Both the position numbers and the translations under genes were made by a program. Source: Pseudomonas frederiksbergensis (GTDB lineage Bacteria; Pseudomonadota; Gammaproteobacteria; Pseudomonadales; Pseudomonadaceae). Taken from it: a DNA stretch of 64,000 bases. Under the pieces are notes generated by a model. That model was given only the letters and a program-made list of their open reading frames with translations, was not told the DNA's origin and ran no database searches. Every line of letters starts with the position of its first letter. The first letter of the stretch is position 1. The stretch spans positions 207,797 through 271,796 of the forward strand of contig NZ_MOBR01000007.1 of assembly GCF_003732705.1 (NCBI RefSeq), given 5' to 3'. Shown here piece after piece: positions 24,157 through 33,455 of this stretch.

Positions 24157-25539
24157 TTATCCGCGCTTAAGTGCTGTCAGACACTCCTCAATCGACCGCT
24201 GTTGCGTCTCGGCATACAACCCCAACTCATCAATCGTTTTGCGCCCCAGCGCTTGCTCGAACGCCTGCTGATTCGAGTGCACGCCGTAGTGCGTTTGCGC
24301 CGCATCCCCCAGGTTCGACTGGAAAATCCCCGCCGCACTCACCGGTAAAAAGTCCTCGTAAACCAGCGGTTCAACCCGCACGTACCCGGCGCTAAGCAAA
24401 TCCTCAAGCGCCACGCCGTCCAACCCATCCGCCGCCAAACCTTTTTCCGTCACGAAGTAACGAAAGTACGCCAGTTCCTGTCGGCGCATGCCCTCAAGCG
24501 TGTCAGGGAATTCGCCAAAGTGTTGGGCCATTAATTCGTTGTAGCGCGCGGCATTGGCTTCATTCGGGAAATCCTTCAATTCATCCCGGGCCGCATTGAG
24601 CAGACGATCGTAAAGCGCCCGGCCTTTGGGCGTGAGGGCAGCGCCCCGTTGCTCGATTTCACCGAAACGGGCGCTGTGGCTGCCGCGCGTCTGGTCTTGA
24701 TCGGTGAAGGCGATCGGCTCGTCCAGCGCTTTGAAACTGGTCTGGCGCAGCAGGACCGGGCACTGGCGGCGCGGTGGGCCTTCGATCACAGCTTTGGGGG
24801 TGATGCCGTGGGCGGGCATTTGCGCCTGGACGATATCGATGTCCAGGGTGCGCGGGGTCAGGTGATTGATGTGCGGCCCTTTGAAGGCCACGACGTCGGC
24901 GATCAGTCGATGCTGGGCGCTGAGTTGCTGATACTGCGCGGCAGTGACGGTGGCGCTGTGGTGCCAGCGGAAGGTTTCCAGGGCTTGTTCGACGAAGTCC
25001 CAGGCTTGCTTTTCCGTGAGCCCGCCCTGGTTTTCGGCTTGCTCGATCAACACCCGCGCGGTCGGGGTGAAGATCGAGCGTTTATCCAGCACCGATTGGG
25101 CAAACGCCCGCAGTTCCGGATCTTCAATCAGCTCCAGGCGCAGCAGCGAGGTGAACACCCGGAACGGACTGACCTGCAACGCCGCTTCATGCACCGCGCG
25201 AAACGCCGTGGAATGCACCGGCACGCCCGCCGGGGTCAGGTCGTAATAACCCACCGGTTGCATGCCCATCACCGCGAACAGGCGGGCCAGGGTCGCCAGT
25301 TCGGTGGCGGTGCCGACGCGGATCGCGCCGTGGCGTTCCAGGTCCAGGCGCTGGATTTCGCCGGTGCTTTCGAGCTGACGGACAATCTGTGGATCGCTGG
25401 CCAGCACATGGCGGTTGGTTTGCTCCACCAGTTCCATCAGCGCGCCGTACAGCGGCACTTCTTCGCGGTACATGTCGGACATCGCTTTGGAGAAGCGTTG
25501 GCGGATCAGGTCGGGGCTGACGAAGTCGGGGTGGCTCAT
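24157..25539 (-). CDS. hglS: 2-oxoadipate dioxygenase/decarboxylase (HglS, DUF1338)
   Basis: DUF1338 (YdcJ) proteins of this length are Fe(II) enzymes that convert 2-oxoadipate to D-2-hydroxyglutarate in lysine breakdown of Pseudomonas putida. Seen: 460 residues from ATG 25537-25539, start MSHPDFVSPDLIRQRFSKAM, the segment GPHINHLTPRTLDID (metal-ligand His region), a conserved Arg/Gln pair in LLRQTSFKAL, and YEDFLPVSAAGIFQSNL near the end. A 23-residue extension upstream looks non-coding. It lies next to glcDEF, which is transcribed the same way; no direct link is known. Confidence 0.82.
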   Translation of the reverse strand: MSHPDFVSPDLIRQRFSKAMSDMYREEVPLYGALMELVEQTNRHVLASDPQIVRQLESTGEIQRLDLERHGAIRVGTATELATLARLFAVMGMQPVGYYDLTPAGVPVHSTAFRAVHEAALQVSPFRVFTSLLRLELIEDPELRAFAQSVLDKRSIFTPTARVLIEQAENQGGLTEKQAWDFVEQALETFRWHHSATVTAAQYQQLSAQHRLIADVVAFKGPHINHLTPRTLDIDIVQAQMPAHGITPKAVIEGPPRRQCPVLLRQTSFKALDEPIAFTDQDQTRGSHSARFGEIEQRGAALTPKGRALYDRLLNAARDELKDFPNEANAARYNELMAQHFGEFPDTLEGMRRQELAYFRYFVTEKGLAADGLDGVALEDLLSAGYVRVEPLVYEDFLPVSAAGIFQSNLGDAAQTHYGVHSNQQAFEQALGRKTIDELGLYAETQQRSIEECLTALKRG

Positions 25540-25627
25540 GAAAAAAATTCCTGGCGCGGTGACAGAGAGGATGGGGGAAAAGATCGCAGCCTTCTGCGGC
25601 GCCGACAAACGAAGATTCCTACGGACT

Positions 25628-26848
25628 TCATTCTCCCAGCGACTGGTCCACCAGTTCGATCCAGTGCCGGACCGGGGTTCGCCCGGCGCTGGCGAGGTGA
25701 CTCTGGCAGCCGATATTGGCGGTGACGATCAGGGACGGCTGGCCGCTTTCCAGGGCGTTGAGCTTGTTGTCCCGCAGTTGCCGGGCCAGTTCCGGTTGGG
25801 TCAGAGAGTAAGTGCCGGCCGAACCACAACATAAATGACTGTCGGGAACTGCCGTGAGATTGAAGCCCAATCGGGTCAACACCGCTTCCACCGCACCACC
25901 GAGTTTCTGCGCGTGCTGCAAGGTGCAGGGGCAATGGAAGGCGATGCGTTGGTCAGTGGCGGCGCAGACTCGCTCCAGCGGTTCATCGGCCAACACTTGC
26001 ACCAGATCCAGCGCCAGCGCACTGACCCGCAACGCCTTGGCCGCATACGCCGGATCGTCCTCCAGCAAATGCCCGTAATCCTTGATGAACGCGCCGCAAC
26101 CGCTGGCGGTTTGCACAATGGCTTCGGCGCCGTTTTCCAGGTGCGGCCACCAGGCGTCGATATTGTGCCGGGCGCGGTCCAGCCCTTTGGCCTGAGCGTC
26201 GAGGTGATAATCCAGCGCACCGCAGCAGCCGGCCTCAGGCGCCGGGATGACGCTGATCCCCAATCGATCCAGCACCCGCGCCGTGGCGGCGTTGGTGTTG
26301 GGCGACAGGCCGGGTTGTACGCAACCTTCGAGCATCAATACGCGCCGCGAATGCCGAGGGGCAGGGCGCTCGCCGGTGGCGGGCAAGTCGTGGGGCAGCT
26401 TCGCTTCAACATTGCGTGGCAATAACGGACGGAACGTCGCGCCGATCCGCAGCAGCGATTTGAACAGGTTCGGATTCGGCGCCAAGGCCCGCAACCCTTC
26501 GCGCAACAGCCGCTGACCCATCGGACGCGGCACCGCTTGATCGACCACCGCCCGACCAATGTCGAACAGGTTGTGATAATCGACCCCGGACGGGCAGGTG
26601 GTTTCGCAGTTGCGGCACGACAGGCAACGGTCCAGGTGCAGTTGGGTTTTCGCCGTGGCGGGGGCGCCTTCCAGCACTTGTTTGATCAAATAAATCCGCC
26701 CGCGCGGACCGTCCAGTTCGTCCCCCAGCAGTTGATAGGTCGGGCAGGTGGCGTTGCAGAATCCACAATGCACGCAGGTGCGCAGGATCTTCTCCGCTTC
26801 TTCGGCTCGCGGGAGTTTGCGCGACTGTTCGCTGAGGGTGGTTTGCAT
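25628..26848 (-). CDS. glcF: Glycolate oxidase iron-sulfur subunit GlcF
   Basis: Subunit of membrane-associated glycolate oxidase (glycolate to glyoxylate). The 406-residue protein has two 4Fe-4S ferredoxin motifs, CVHCGFCNATCP near residue 24 and CLSCRNCETTCP near residue 75, followed by two CCG-type domains (GCCGALDYH and LCCGSAGTYS). ATG 26846-26848 is one base before the glcE stop region, so the three genes are tightly coupled. Confidence 0.93.
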   Translation of the reverse strand: MQTTLSEQSRKLPRAEEAEKILRTCVHCGFCNATCPTYQLLGDELDGPRGRIYLIKQVLEGAPATAKTQLHLDRCLSCRNCETTCPSGVDYHNLFDIGRAVVDQAVPRPMGQRLLREGLRALAPNPNLFKSLLRIGATFRPLLPRNVEAKLPHDLPATGERPAPRHSRRVLMLEGCVQPGLSPNTNAATARVLDRLGISVIPAPEAGCCGALDYHLDAQAKGLDRARHNIDAWWPHLENGAEAIVQTASGCGAFIKDYGHLLEDDPAYAAKALRVSALALDLVQVLADEPLERVCAATDQRIAFHCPCTLQHAQKLGGAVEAVLTRLGFNLTAVPDSHLCCGSAGTYSLTQPELARQLRDNKLNALESGQPSLIVTANIGCQSHLASAGRTPVRHWIELVDQSLGE

Positions 26849-26849
26849 G

Positions 26850-27899
26850 CTAGAACTCCGCGTACATCCGGCCAGGGTTGAACAGCCCTTGCGGGTCCAG
26901 TTGCGCCTTGAGTTGCCGGTGGTAGCGCAGCAGCGCCGGGGCCAGCGGCTGGAACGGTGTGTCGCTGACGCCGTGACTGAAACAGGTGGCATGGCCGCCC
27001 AGCTCATGGGCCAACGATTGAATGTTACTGGCCTCGGATTTCAACCAGCGTTGCGCGCCGGCCCAGTCGATCAGTTGCTCGCCGGGCAACGACAAAGGTC
27101 CGAGATTGTTGGGCAGCGATAGCCGCCACAAAGGCATGCCTTCATCGAAAAACCCTGACTGTTGTTCGTTCAACGAAGCCCAATATCCCGAATCCAGCGG
27201 CTCGCCGCCCAGCCGTTGATGGGCGGCCGTCACCGAACCTTCGCCACCCTCCAGCCGCAGAAACAGGCGCTGACCATCATGGCTCGCAGCGCTGGTCGGC
27301 AACGGTTGCTGACCCCATTCGGCGAGTTTGACCAAAGCCCGGGCGCTGTCGATTTCCAGGCTGATGCTCAGGCATTGCCGGGGTTTTGGCAGCACTTTGA
27401 GCGAGACTTCCGTCAGTACGCCGAGGCAGCCATAACTGCCCACCAGCAAGCGTGACAGGTCATAACCGGCGACGTTTTTCATCACCTCGCCGCCGAAGCG
27501 CAGGTGTTTGCCCAGGCCGGTGATCACTCGGGTGCCGAGGACAAAATCCCGCACCGAACCCGACCACGGCCGCCGTGGCCCGGACAGTCCTGCAGCGATC
27601 ATCCCGCCAACCGTGGCGCCTTCGCCGAACGACGGCGGCTCGCAGGGCAGCATTTGTCCCTTGGCATCGAGCGCTGCCAGCAGTTCGCTCAACGGCGTGC
27701 CGGCGCGAACGCTGACCACCAGTTCCGTCGGGTCATAGCTGACGATGCCGCGATGAGCGCGGGTATCGAGCACTTCCCCGGCCACCTCGCGGCCGAGAAA
27801 TGCCTTGCTGTTGCTGCCCTGGATCCGCAGCGGCGTGGCGTTCTCCCGGGCCTGGTTGACCTGGGCGAGCAACGCTTCGCTGGCATCGAAGTCCGCCAT
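26850..27899 (-). CDS. glcE: Glycolate oxidase FAD-binding subunit GlcE
   Basis: FAD_binding_4 (PCMH-type) subunit of 349 residues. It shows PLRIQGSNSKAFLGR, the VRAGTPLSELLAALDAKGQ FAD contact and GATVGGMIAAGLSGPRRP. Its ATG overlaps the glcD stop by one base (TGATG). It works in the GlcDEF complex. Confidence 0.93.
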   Translation of the reverse strand: MADFDASEALLAQVNQARENATPLRIQGSNSKAFLGREVAGEVLDTRAHRGIVSYDPTELVVSVRAGTPLSELLAALDAKGQMLPCEPPSFGEGATVGGMIAAGLSGPRRPWSGSVRDFVLGTRVITGLGKHLRFGGEVMKNVAGYDLSRLLVGSYGCLGVLTEVSLKVLPKPRQCLSISLEIDSARALVKLAEWGQQPLPTSAASHDGQRLFLRLEGGEGSVTAAHQRLGGEPLDSGYWASLNEQQSGFFDEGMPLWRLSLPNNLGPLSLPGEQLIDWAGAQRWLKSEASNIQSLAHELGGHATCFSHGVSDTPFQPLAPALLRYHRQLKAQLDPQGLFNPGRMYAEF

Positions 27900-29398
27900 C
27901 AGAAACGCTCCAGTTCAGGAAACGGCAATTGCCCGGCGTGGATGTGCATCGCGCCGAATTCTGCGCAGCGATGCAGGGTCGGGATGTTTTTGCCGGGGTT
28001 GAGCAGCCCCTGCGGGTCGAATGCGGCTTTTACCGCGTGAAACAGGGTCAACTCGTCGCTGTTGAATTGCGCGCACATCTGATTGATTTTCTCCCGGCCC
28101 ACGCCGTGTTCGCCGGTGATGCTGCCGCCGACCTTCACGCACAGTTCGAGGATCTGCCCGCCCAACGCTTCAGCCCGGGCCAGTTCGCCGGGTTGATTGG
28201 CGTCGAACAGGATCAGCGGGTGCATGTTGCCGTCGCCGGCATGAAATACGTTGGCCACTCGCAGGCCATGTTCGGCGCCGAGGCGGGCGATGCCTTCCAG
28301 TACGCCGGGCAATTCACGGCGAGGAATGGTGCCGTCCATGCAGTAGTAATCCGGCGACAGGCGACCGATCGCCGGGAAGGCATTTTTGCGTCCGGCCCAG
28401 AAGCGCACGCGTTCGGCTTCGTCCCGGGCCTGGCGCACTTCGCTGGCGCCGGCCTGTTGCATCACTTCGCGCACCCGTTGGCAGTCGTCATGGACATCGG
28501 CTTCGACGCCGTCCAATTCACACAGCAGAATCGCCTCGGCGTCCACCGGGTAGTCAGCGTGGATGAAGTCCTCGGCGGCGCGAATGGCCAGGTTGTCCAT
28601 CATTTCCAGGCCTCCGGGGATGATCCCGGCGGCGATGATGTCGGCGACGGCGCGACCGGCCTTTTCCACCGAATCGAAACTCGCCAGCAAGACCTTGGCG
28701 ACCTGGGGTTTGGGCAGCAATTTGACCGTGACTTCGGTGATGATCCCGAGCAAGCCTTCAGACCCGGTGAACAATGCCAGCAGGTCGAAACCCGGTGAGT
28801 CGAGGGCTTCGGAGCCCAGGGTCAGGCGCTCGCCTTCGACCGTGAGCACTTCCAGTTTCAGCAGGTTGTGCACGGTCAGGCCGTACTTGAGGCAATGCAC
28901 GCCGCCAGCGTTTTCCGCGACGTTGCCGCCGATGGAACAGGCGATTTGTGACGATGGGTCCGGCGCGTAATACAGGCCGAACGGCGCCGCAGCTTGGGAG
29001 ATCGCCAGGTTGCGTACCCCTGGCTGGACCCTTGCGGTGCGGGCGGCGGGGTCGATGTGCAGGATATTGTTGAAGCGCGCCATCACCAGCAGCACGCCTT
29101 TTTCCAATGGCAAGGCACCGCCGGACAACCCGGTGCCGGCCCCGCGAGCGACCACCGGAACGTGTTGGGCATGACAGATTTCGAGGAGTTTTTGCACCTG
29201 CTCCAGACGCCGGGGCAGGGCCACCAGCATTGGCGTGGTGCGGTAGGCGGAGAGGCCGTCGCACTCGTAGGGCTTGAGTTCCTCTTCGCGCCACAGCAAA
29301 TCCAGGTCGGGAACTTGCTGGTGCAGCAGGTTGAGCAGGGCGGCTTTGTCCACGTCGGGCAGGGCGCCGTCGATGCGTTCGTCATAAAGAATGTTCAT
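27899..29398 (-). CDS. glcD: Glycolate oxidase subunit GlcD
   Basis: Catalytic FAD subunit of 499 residues. FAD-binding segments VVARGAGTGLSGGALPLEKG and CSIGGNVAENAGGVHCLKYG, and the C-terminal GSITGEHGVGREK with the conserved His, are typical of GlcD/D-lactate dehydrogenases. It is first in the operon. The usual GlcC regulator is not adjacent; the next gene is an alpha/beta hydrolase on the same strand. Confidence 0.94.
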   Translation of the reverse strand: MNILYDERIDGALPDVDKAALLNLLHQQVPDLDLLWREEELKPYECDGLSAYRTTPMLVALPRRLEQVQKLLEICHAQHVPVVARGAGTGLSGGALPLEKGVLLVMARFNNILHIDPAARTARVQPGVRNLAISQAAAPFGLYYAPDPSSQIACSIGGNVAENAGGVHCLKYGLTVHNLLKLEVLTVEGERLTLGSEALDSPGFDLLALFTGSEGLLGIITEVTVKLLPKPQVAKVLLASFDSVEKAGRAVADIIAAGIIPGGLEMMDNLAIRAAEDFIHADYPVDAEAILLCELDGVEADVHDDCQRVREVMQQAGASEVRQARDEAERVRFWAGRKNAFPAIGRLSPDYYCMDGTIPRRELPGVLEGIARLGAEHGLRVANVFHAGDGNMHPLILFDANQPGELARAEALGGQILELCVKVGGSITGEHGVGREKINQMCAQFNSDELTLFHAVKAAFDPQGLLNPGKNIPTLHRCAEFGAMHIHAGQLPFPELERF

Positions 29399-29428
29399 CG
29401 CGATGATCCTTTAGTCACCCTGTACTTT

Positions 29429-29458
29429 TGTGGCGAGGGGGCAAGCCCCTTCGCCACA
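29429..29458. repeat. Short REP hairpin, GTGGCGAGGGGG type
   Basis: tgtggcgagggggcaagccc with its inverse forms a tight hairpin between glcD and the alpha/beta hydrolase gene. Confidence 0.75.
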
Positions 29459-29468
29459 GGAAATCTCA

Positions 29469-30395
29469 TCAATTCTTCTTGCCCAAAAACTCCTCATACA
29501 ACCGTGCCGCCCGCGTCGGTTGCTCAACCATCGGCAGATGGCCAATTCCTTCCCAGATATCCACCCGCAAGTTATCAATACCCTTGCTCCACACCGCAAC
29601 GCTACTGACATCGATCATCCGGTCCTTGCGCCCCCATACCAGCAGCGCCGGGCATTTGATGTCGGGGAGTTTTGGCTCCATCGGCGGGCTGGCGCGGAAG
29701 TCCTTGAAGATCTCCGCAAAGGCATCGCGGCTTTGTTCGTAACGCTGGGCGATGGCGGCCATCACCACACCCGGCACCCACGGCGGATTGGCCATGGACA
29801 TGCTGTAGAAGTACTCGAACTCTTCTCTTGAGTGGATCAAAAACGGGTTGTGCCCCTTGTTGATCTGGCGATCCATGTCGCTGATTTCCGGGGCCGTCAC
29901 GCCGGCCGGGTCAAGCAGCGCCAGCGAGGCAATGCGCTCGGGGTAAGTCGCCGCCAGCCACGCGGCAACGTAGCCGCCCATGGAGCTGCCGATCACGTGC
30001 ACTTTCTCGACCCCGCACACGTCAAGCAACTGGATCATCCGTTTGGCTTGCAGGCCGATGTCGTAGCCGCCACCGGCCTTGAACCCGGTTTCACCATGGC
30101 CGGCGAGGTCGGGGATGATCACCCGGTGGTCGTCGACAAAGTGCCGGGCAAAGCGCAGCCACAGGTTCTTGTCGGCGGTGAAACCGTGCAGCATCAAGAT
30201 GCTGCTGGAGGCTTCGTACGGGCCGCCTTGCCAGGTCGAAACAGTCATTTCGCTGATCGGCACGACGATCTTGTGCAGCCGGTACAGCTTGGCTTCCAGG
30301 GCCATGCTCAAGTCGTATATCCAATGGCCAACGGCCGGGTAACTGAGCCAGCTCCAGGCGACGAAAACCGCAATCGCAACTACCAACAAAAGCAT
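29469..30395 (-). CDS. Alpha/beta hydrolase (lipase/esterase-like), membrane-anchored
   Basis: The 308-residue protein has an N-terminal hydrophobic anchor (residues 1-18, LLLVVAIAVFVAWSWL) and an alpha/beta hydrolase fold. Oxyanion region LMLHGFTADKNLW, nucleophile elbow GSSMGG (Ser about 140), acid in GRKDRMID and catalytic His in GIGHLPM. It resembles the periplasmic or membrane LipH-like lipases of Pseudomonas. It is followed by a monooxygenase gene upstream on the same strand (23-base gap), so the two may be co-expressed. Confidence 0.85.
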   Translation of the reverse strand: MLLLVVAIAVFVAWSWLSYPAVGHWIYDLSMALEAKLYRLHKIVVPISEMTVSTWQGGPYEASSSILMLHGFTADKNLWLRFARHFVDDHRVIIPDLAGHGETGFKAGGGYDIGLQAKRMIQLLDVCGVEKVHVIGSSMGGYVAAWLAATYPERIASLALLDPAGVTAPEISDMDRQINKGHNPFLIHSREEFEYFYSMSMANPPWVPGVVMAAIAQRYEQSRDAFAEIFKDFRASPPMEPKLPDIKCPALLVWGRKDRMIDVSSVAVWSKGIDNLRVDIWEGIGHLPMVEQPTRAARLYEEFLGKKN

Positions 30396-30418
30396 CAGGC
30401 ATCTTCCTTATGACGTGA

Positions 30419-31873
30419 TCAGGACAGTATGTGGTCGGCGGGTTTGAGTGTTCGGGTCAAGCGGTGATAACTGAAACTGAACCCCGGAAACATGGCGATG
30501 ACATGACCGCTCTTGCTTTGATACCAACTGTGGCAGCCACCGGACTTCCACACGGTGCGCTGCATTTCCCGGTGGATCATTTCAGTGTAGGTACGTTCCG
30601 CCTCGGGGCGCACTTCAATGCTGTGCAGGCCCCGTTCTTTTAGCATGCGAATACAGCCGAGGATGTAATTCATCTGGGATTCGATGATGAACAGCGCCGA
30701 GGTGTGGCCTATGCCGGTGTTGGGGCCAGTGACGATAAACAGGTTGGGAAAGTCCGGCAGGCTGGTGCCCAGGTAGGCCCGTGGGTATTGGGCCCAGAAG
30801 TCCTTCAGGCGCTTGCCGTGTTTGCCGGTGACCGGGTAGGAAATCACCCCGTCGGTGGCGTCGTAACCGGTAGACCAAACGATCAGGTCGACGTCGATGT
30901 GCTGACCGTCCAGGGTGTTGATACCGGTTTCGTCGAGGGAAACGATGCCTTGTTCGCGACTGTGCAGCGTCACATTGGGCCGGCCCAGCGCCGGGTACAA
31001 CGTGCTGGACACCACCACGCGCTTGCAGCCGATGGTGAAATCCGGGGTCAGCTTGCGCCGAAGTTCGGGATCGGGCACCTGGCGCTTGAGGAAGCGCAGG
31101 GCCTGTTGCTGAACCAGGTGAATCGCCGGTTTTGAATACTTGAAGGCAATCACCCGGGTTTCGAATAACCAGTAGATCGTCCAGCGCAGCAGCTTGTAGG
31201 CCGGTTTCAGTCCCAGCAGCCAGCGCTGGAAAGGGCCGAAGGTACGATCGGCACGGGGCAGCACCCAGTGGGCCGTGCGTTGGAACACATGCAGGTGCTC
31301 AACGTCCGGGGCAATCGCCGGGATCACTTGGGCCGCACTGGCGCCGCTGCCGATGACGGCGACGCGTTTACCTTTGTAGTCGTAGGAATGATCCCAATTG
31401 TTGGTGTGAATGGTTTTGCCCTGGAAGCGTTCCTGGCCGTCGAAGTGTGGGACAACCGGTTGGCTCAGCGGCCCCGTCGCGTTAATCAGGAACTGTGCGT
31501 AGAACGTGCCCTTGCTGGCGGTGTTTACGGCCCAGCGTTTATTCGCTTCGTCCCATTCGATGGCTTCAACGTTGGTGTCCAACTCGACCTTGTCGCGCAG
31601 GCCGAAGTGCTCCACCACGTATTGGGTGTAGCGGTGCAGTTCGGCCTGTTCGGCGAACATCTGCGTCCACTGGTAAGGCGCGAAGGACAGCGAATACAGC
31701 GGCGAGGGCACGTCGACGGCCGCACCGGGGTAGGTGTTCTGGCACCAGGTGCCGCCGAAAAAGTCCCGCCGCTCCAGCAGGCGAAAATCGCTGATGCCGG
31801 CCTTGAGCAAATTGATCGCCGCACACTGGCCGCCAAAACCGCTGCCGATGATCAACACTTGAAAGGTTTGCAT
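30419..31873 (-). CDS. Flavin-containing Baeyer-Villiger-type monooxygenase
   Basis: A 484-residue FAD/NADPH monooxygenase. The FAD Rossmann motif GSGFGG is at residues 10-15, the type I Baeyer-Villiger fingerprint reads FQGKTIHTNNWD (F-x-G-x3-H-x3-W-D), and the second Rossmann motif is VIGSGASAAQ. It would insert oxygen into ketones to make esters; a neighbouring esterase-like hydrolase in the same unit could open such esters. The substrate is unknown. Confidence 0.87.
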   Translation of the reverse strand: MQTFQVLIIGSGFGGQCAAINLLKAGISDFRLLERRDFFGGTWCQNTYPGAAVDVPSPLYSLSFAPYQWTQMFAEQAELHRYTQYVVEHFGLRDKVELDTNVEAIEWDEANKRWAVNTASKGTFYAQFLINATGPLSQPVVPHFDGQERFQGKTIHTNNWDHSYDYKGKRVAVIGSGASAAQVIPAIAPDVEHLHVFQRTAHWVLPRADRTFGPFQRWLLGLKPAYKLLRWTIYWLFETRVIAFKYSKPAIHLVQQQALRFLKRQVPDPELRRKLTPDFTIGCKRVVVSSTLYPALGRPNVTLHSREQGIVSLDETGINTLDGQHIDVDLIVWSTGYDATDGVISYPVTGKHGKRLKDFWAQYPRAYLGTSLPDFPNLFIVTGPNTGIGHTSALFIIESQMNYILGCIRMLKERGLHSIEVRPEAERTYTEMIHREMQRTVWKSGGCHSWYQSKSGHVIAMFPGFSFSYHRLTRTLKPADHILS

Positions 31874-31948
31874 GGGCCTCCTGTTTATCGGTGTTTATCG
31901 AACCCTCCCATCATGTATAGCCAATCTGTAAGTCGATGCCGCCGCTTT

Positions 31949-32041
31949 TGTAGGAGCGAGGCTTGCCCGCGAAGGGGCCGTCACATTCAACATAGAGGTT
32001 GGCCGACACTACGCCTTCGCGAGCAAGCCCGCTCCCACAGG
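31949..32041. repeat. REP pair (REPIN)
   Basis: Left arm tgtaggagcgaggcttgccc, right arm gagcaagcccgctcccacag, between divergent genes. Confidence 0.85.
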
Positions 32042-32172
32042 GTTATGGGGAGAGACATATGTCCGGGCATTCACCGCCAGCCGGTGATGGCTATTCGCCG
32101 TTGCCCTGATAGACTCCGTTCACACCCGCAACCCCCGGTGTGATCAGATTCCGTTCAGTGGTAGAGGCCTCT

Positions 32173-33246
32173 ATGGCAAAAACGGGAGGAAAGGGACTTT
32201 CACTGGCCAGGAGGCTATACACGTCGCGCACCCTGGGTTTGGCCCTGGGATTGATGTGCGTGAGCGCGGCGATGTACCCGCTCAACCCGGCGCCGTGGGT
32301 CTGGGTCGTGATGCTGTTCAATGCCATTGTCTGGCCGCATCTGGCCTACCAATGGGCCCGCCGCGCCACACTTCCGTACCACGCCGAACACCGTAACCTG
32401 CTGGTGGACGCCTTTCTTGGTGGCGTCTGGGTCGCGGCCATGCAGTTCAATCCATTGCCCAGCGCCACCACCATTTCCATGATGGCGATGAACAACGTGG
32501 CCATTGGCGGCTTACGTTTTCTCCTGGCCGGCACCGTGGCGCAAATCCTCGGGGTTGGCGTCGGCCTGCTGATTTTCACCCCCGCGTTTATCCCCCACAC
32601 CAGTCCGTTGCAGCTCTACGCCTGCTTACCCTTGTTGTGCCTGTACCCGCTGGCGCTGGGCTGGATCTGCTTTCGCCAGGCCATTACCCTCGGCCGGCAA
32701 AAACGTGAATTGCTGGCCCTGAGCCGCACCGACAGCCTCACCGGCCTGCTGAACCACGGCGCCTGGAAGGATCAACTGGAAGTCGAATTCCAGCGCTGTC
32801 AGCGGCAGAACCAGGGCGGGGCGATTGCGTTGATCGACATCGACCATTTCAAAACCATCAACGACACCTACGGCCACGTCGCCGGGGACATCGTCCTGCG
32901 TCAGCTAAGCAAAATGCTCAAGCAAAACCTGCGCGCGGCGGATGTCGCCGGGCGCTACGGTGGCGACGAGTTCTGCGTGATCCTCCCGGACTTGCCCCTG
33001 AACAGTGCCGCCGCTGCGATGGACGCCTTGCGCGATCGCTTCGCCACCCTCGGCTACGAGCAAAATCCGGCGCTGAAAGTCAGCCTGAGTATTGGGTTGG
33101 CGGCGTTCAACCCGGCGCATACCGATGCGACCCTGTGGCTCAACGATGCGGACCAGGCGCTTTACGAAGCCAAAACCACTGGGCGCAATCGTGTCATCTG
33201 CTGCAGCGACGGCAAGCCCCGGCATGAGTTGCTGGACTCGGTCTGA
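32173..33246 (+). CDS. MASE2-GGDEF diguanylate cyclase (AdrA/DgcC-like)
   Basis: Makes cyclic di-GMP from GTP at the inner membrane. Residues about 20-170 form five or so membrane helices of MASE2 type (LALGLMCVSAAMYPLNPAPW). The GGDEF domain starts with TDSLTGLLNHGAW, has the metal site IDIDHFKTINDTYGH and the active site RYGGDEF. The inhibitory I-site RAAD lies five residues before GGDEF, so product feedback is expected. ATG 32173 is preferred; an upstream start at 32140 is weak. Confidence 0.9.
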   Translation: MAKTGGKGLSLARRLYTSRTLGLALGLMCVSAAMYPLNPAPWVWVVMLFNAIVWPHLAYQWARRATLPYHAEHRNLLVDAFLGGVWVAAMQFNPLPSATTISMMAMNNVAIGGLRFLLAGTVAQILGVGVGLLIFTPAFIPHTSPLQLYACLPLLCLYPLALGWICFRQAITLGRQKRELLALSRTDSLTGLLNHGAWKDQLEVEFQRCQRQNQGGAIALIDIDHFKTINDTYGHVAGDIVLRQLSKMLKQNLRAADVAGRYGGDEFCVILPDLPLNSAAAAMDALRDRFATLGYEQNPALKVSLSIGLAAFNPAHTDATLWLNDADQALYEAKTTGRNRVICCSDGKPRHELLDSV

Positions 33247-33263
33247 CGGGTTCAACTCATTCC

Positions 33264-33356
33264 CTGTGGGAGCGAGCTTGCTCGCGATGAGGCCTTCACA
33301 TCCAACATCGATGTCGCCTGACACTCCGCCATCGCGAGCAAGCTCGCTCCCACATG
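33264..33356. repeat. REP pair (REPIN), GTGGGAGCGAGC family
   Basis: Arms ctgtgggagcgagcttgctc and gagcaagctcgctcccacat, between the cyclase and carboxypeptidase genes. Confidence 0.9.
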
Positions 33357-33455
33357 GGGCCAAAGCCGAATGCCCAATGTCGCATCCGGTATAGAGCCTT
33401 GCGCCACAGTCAGGTAGGGTTCGACTACCCCCCGACAAGAAACAAGGATCGATTC

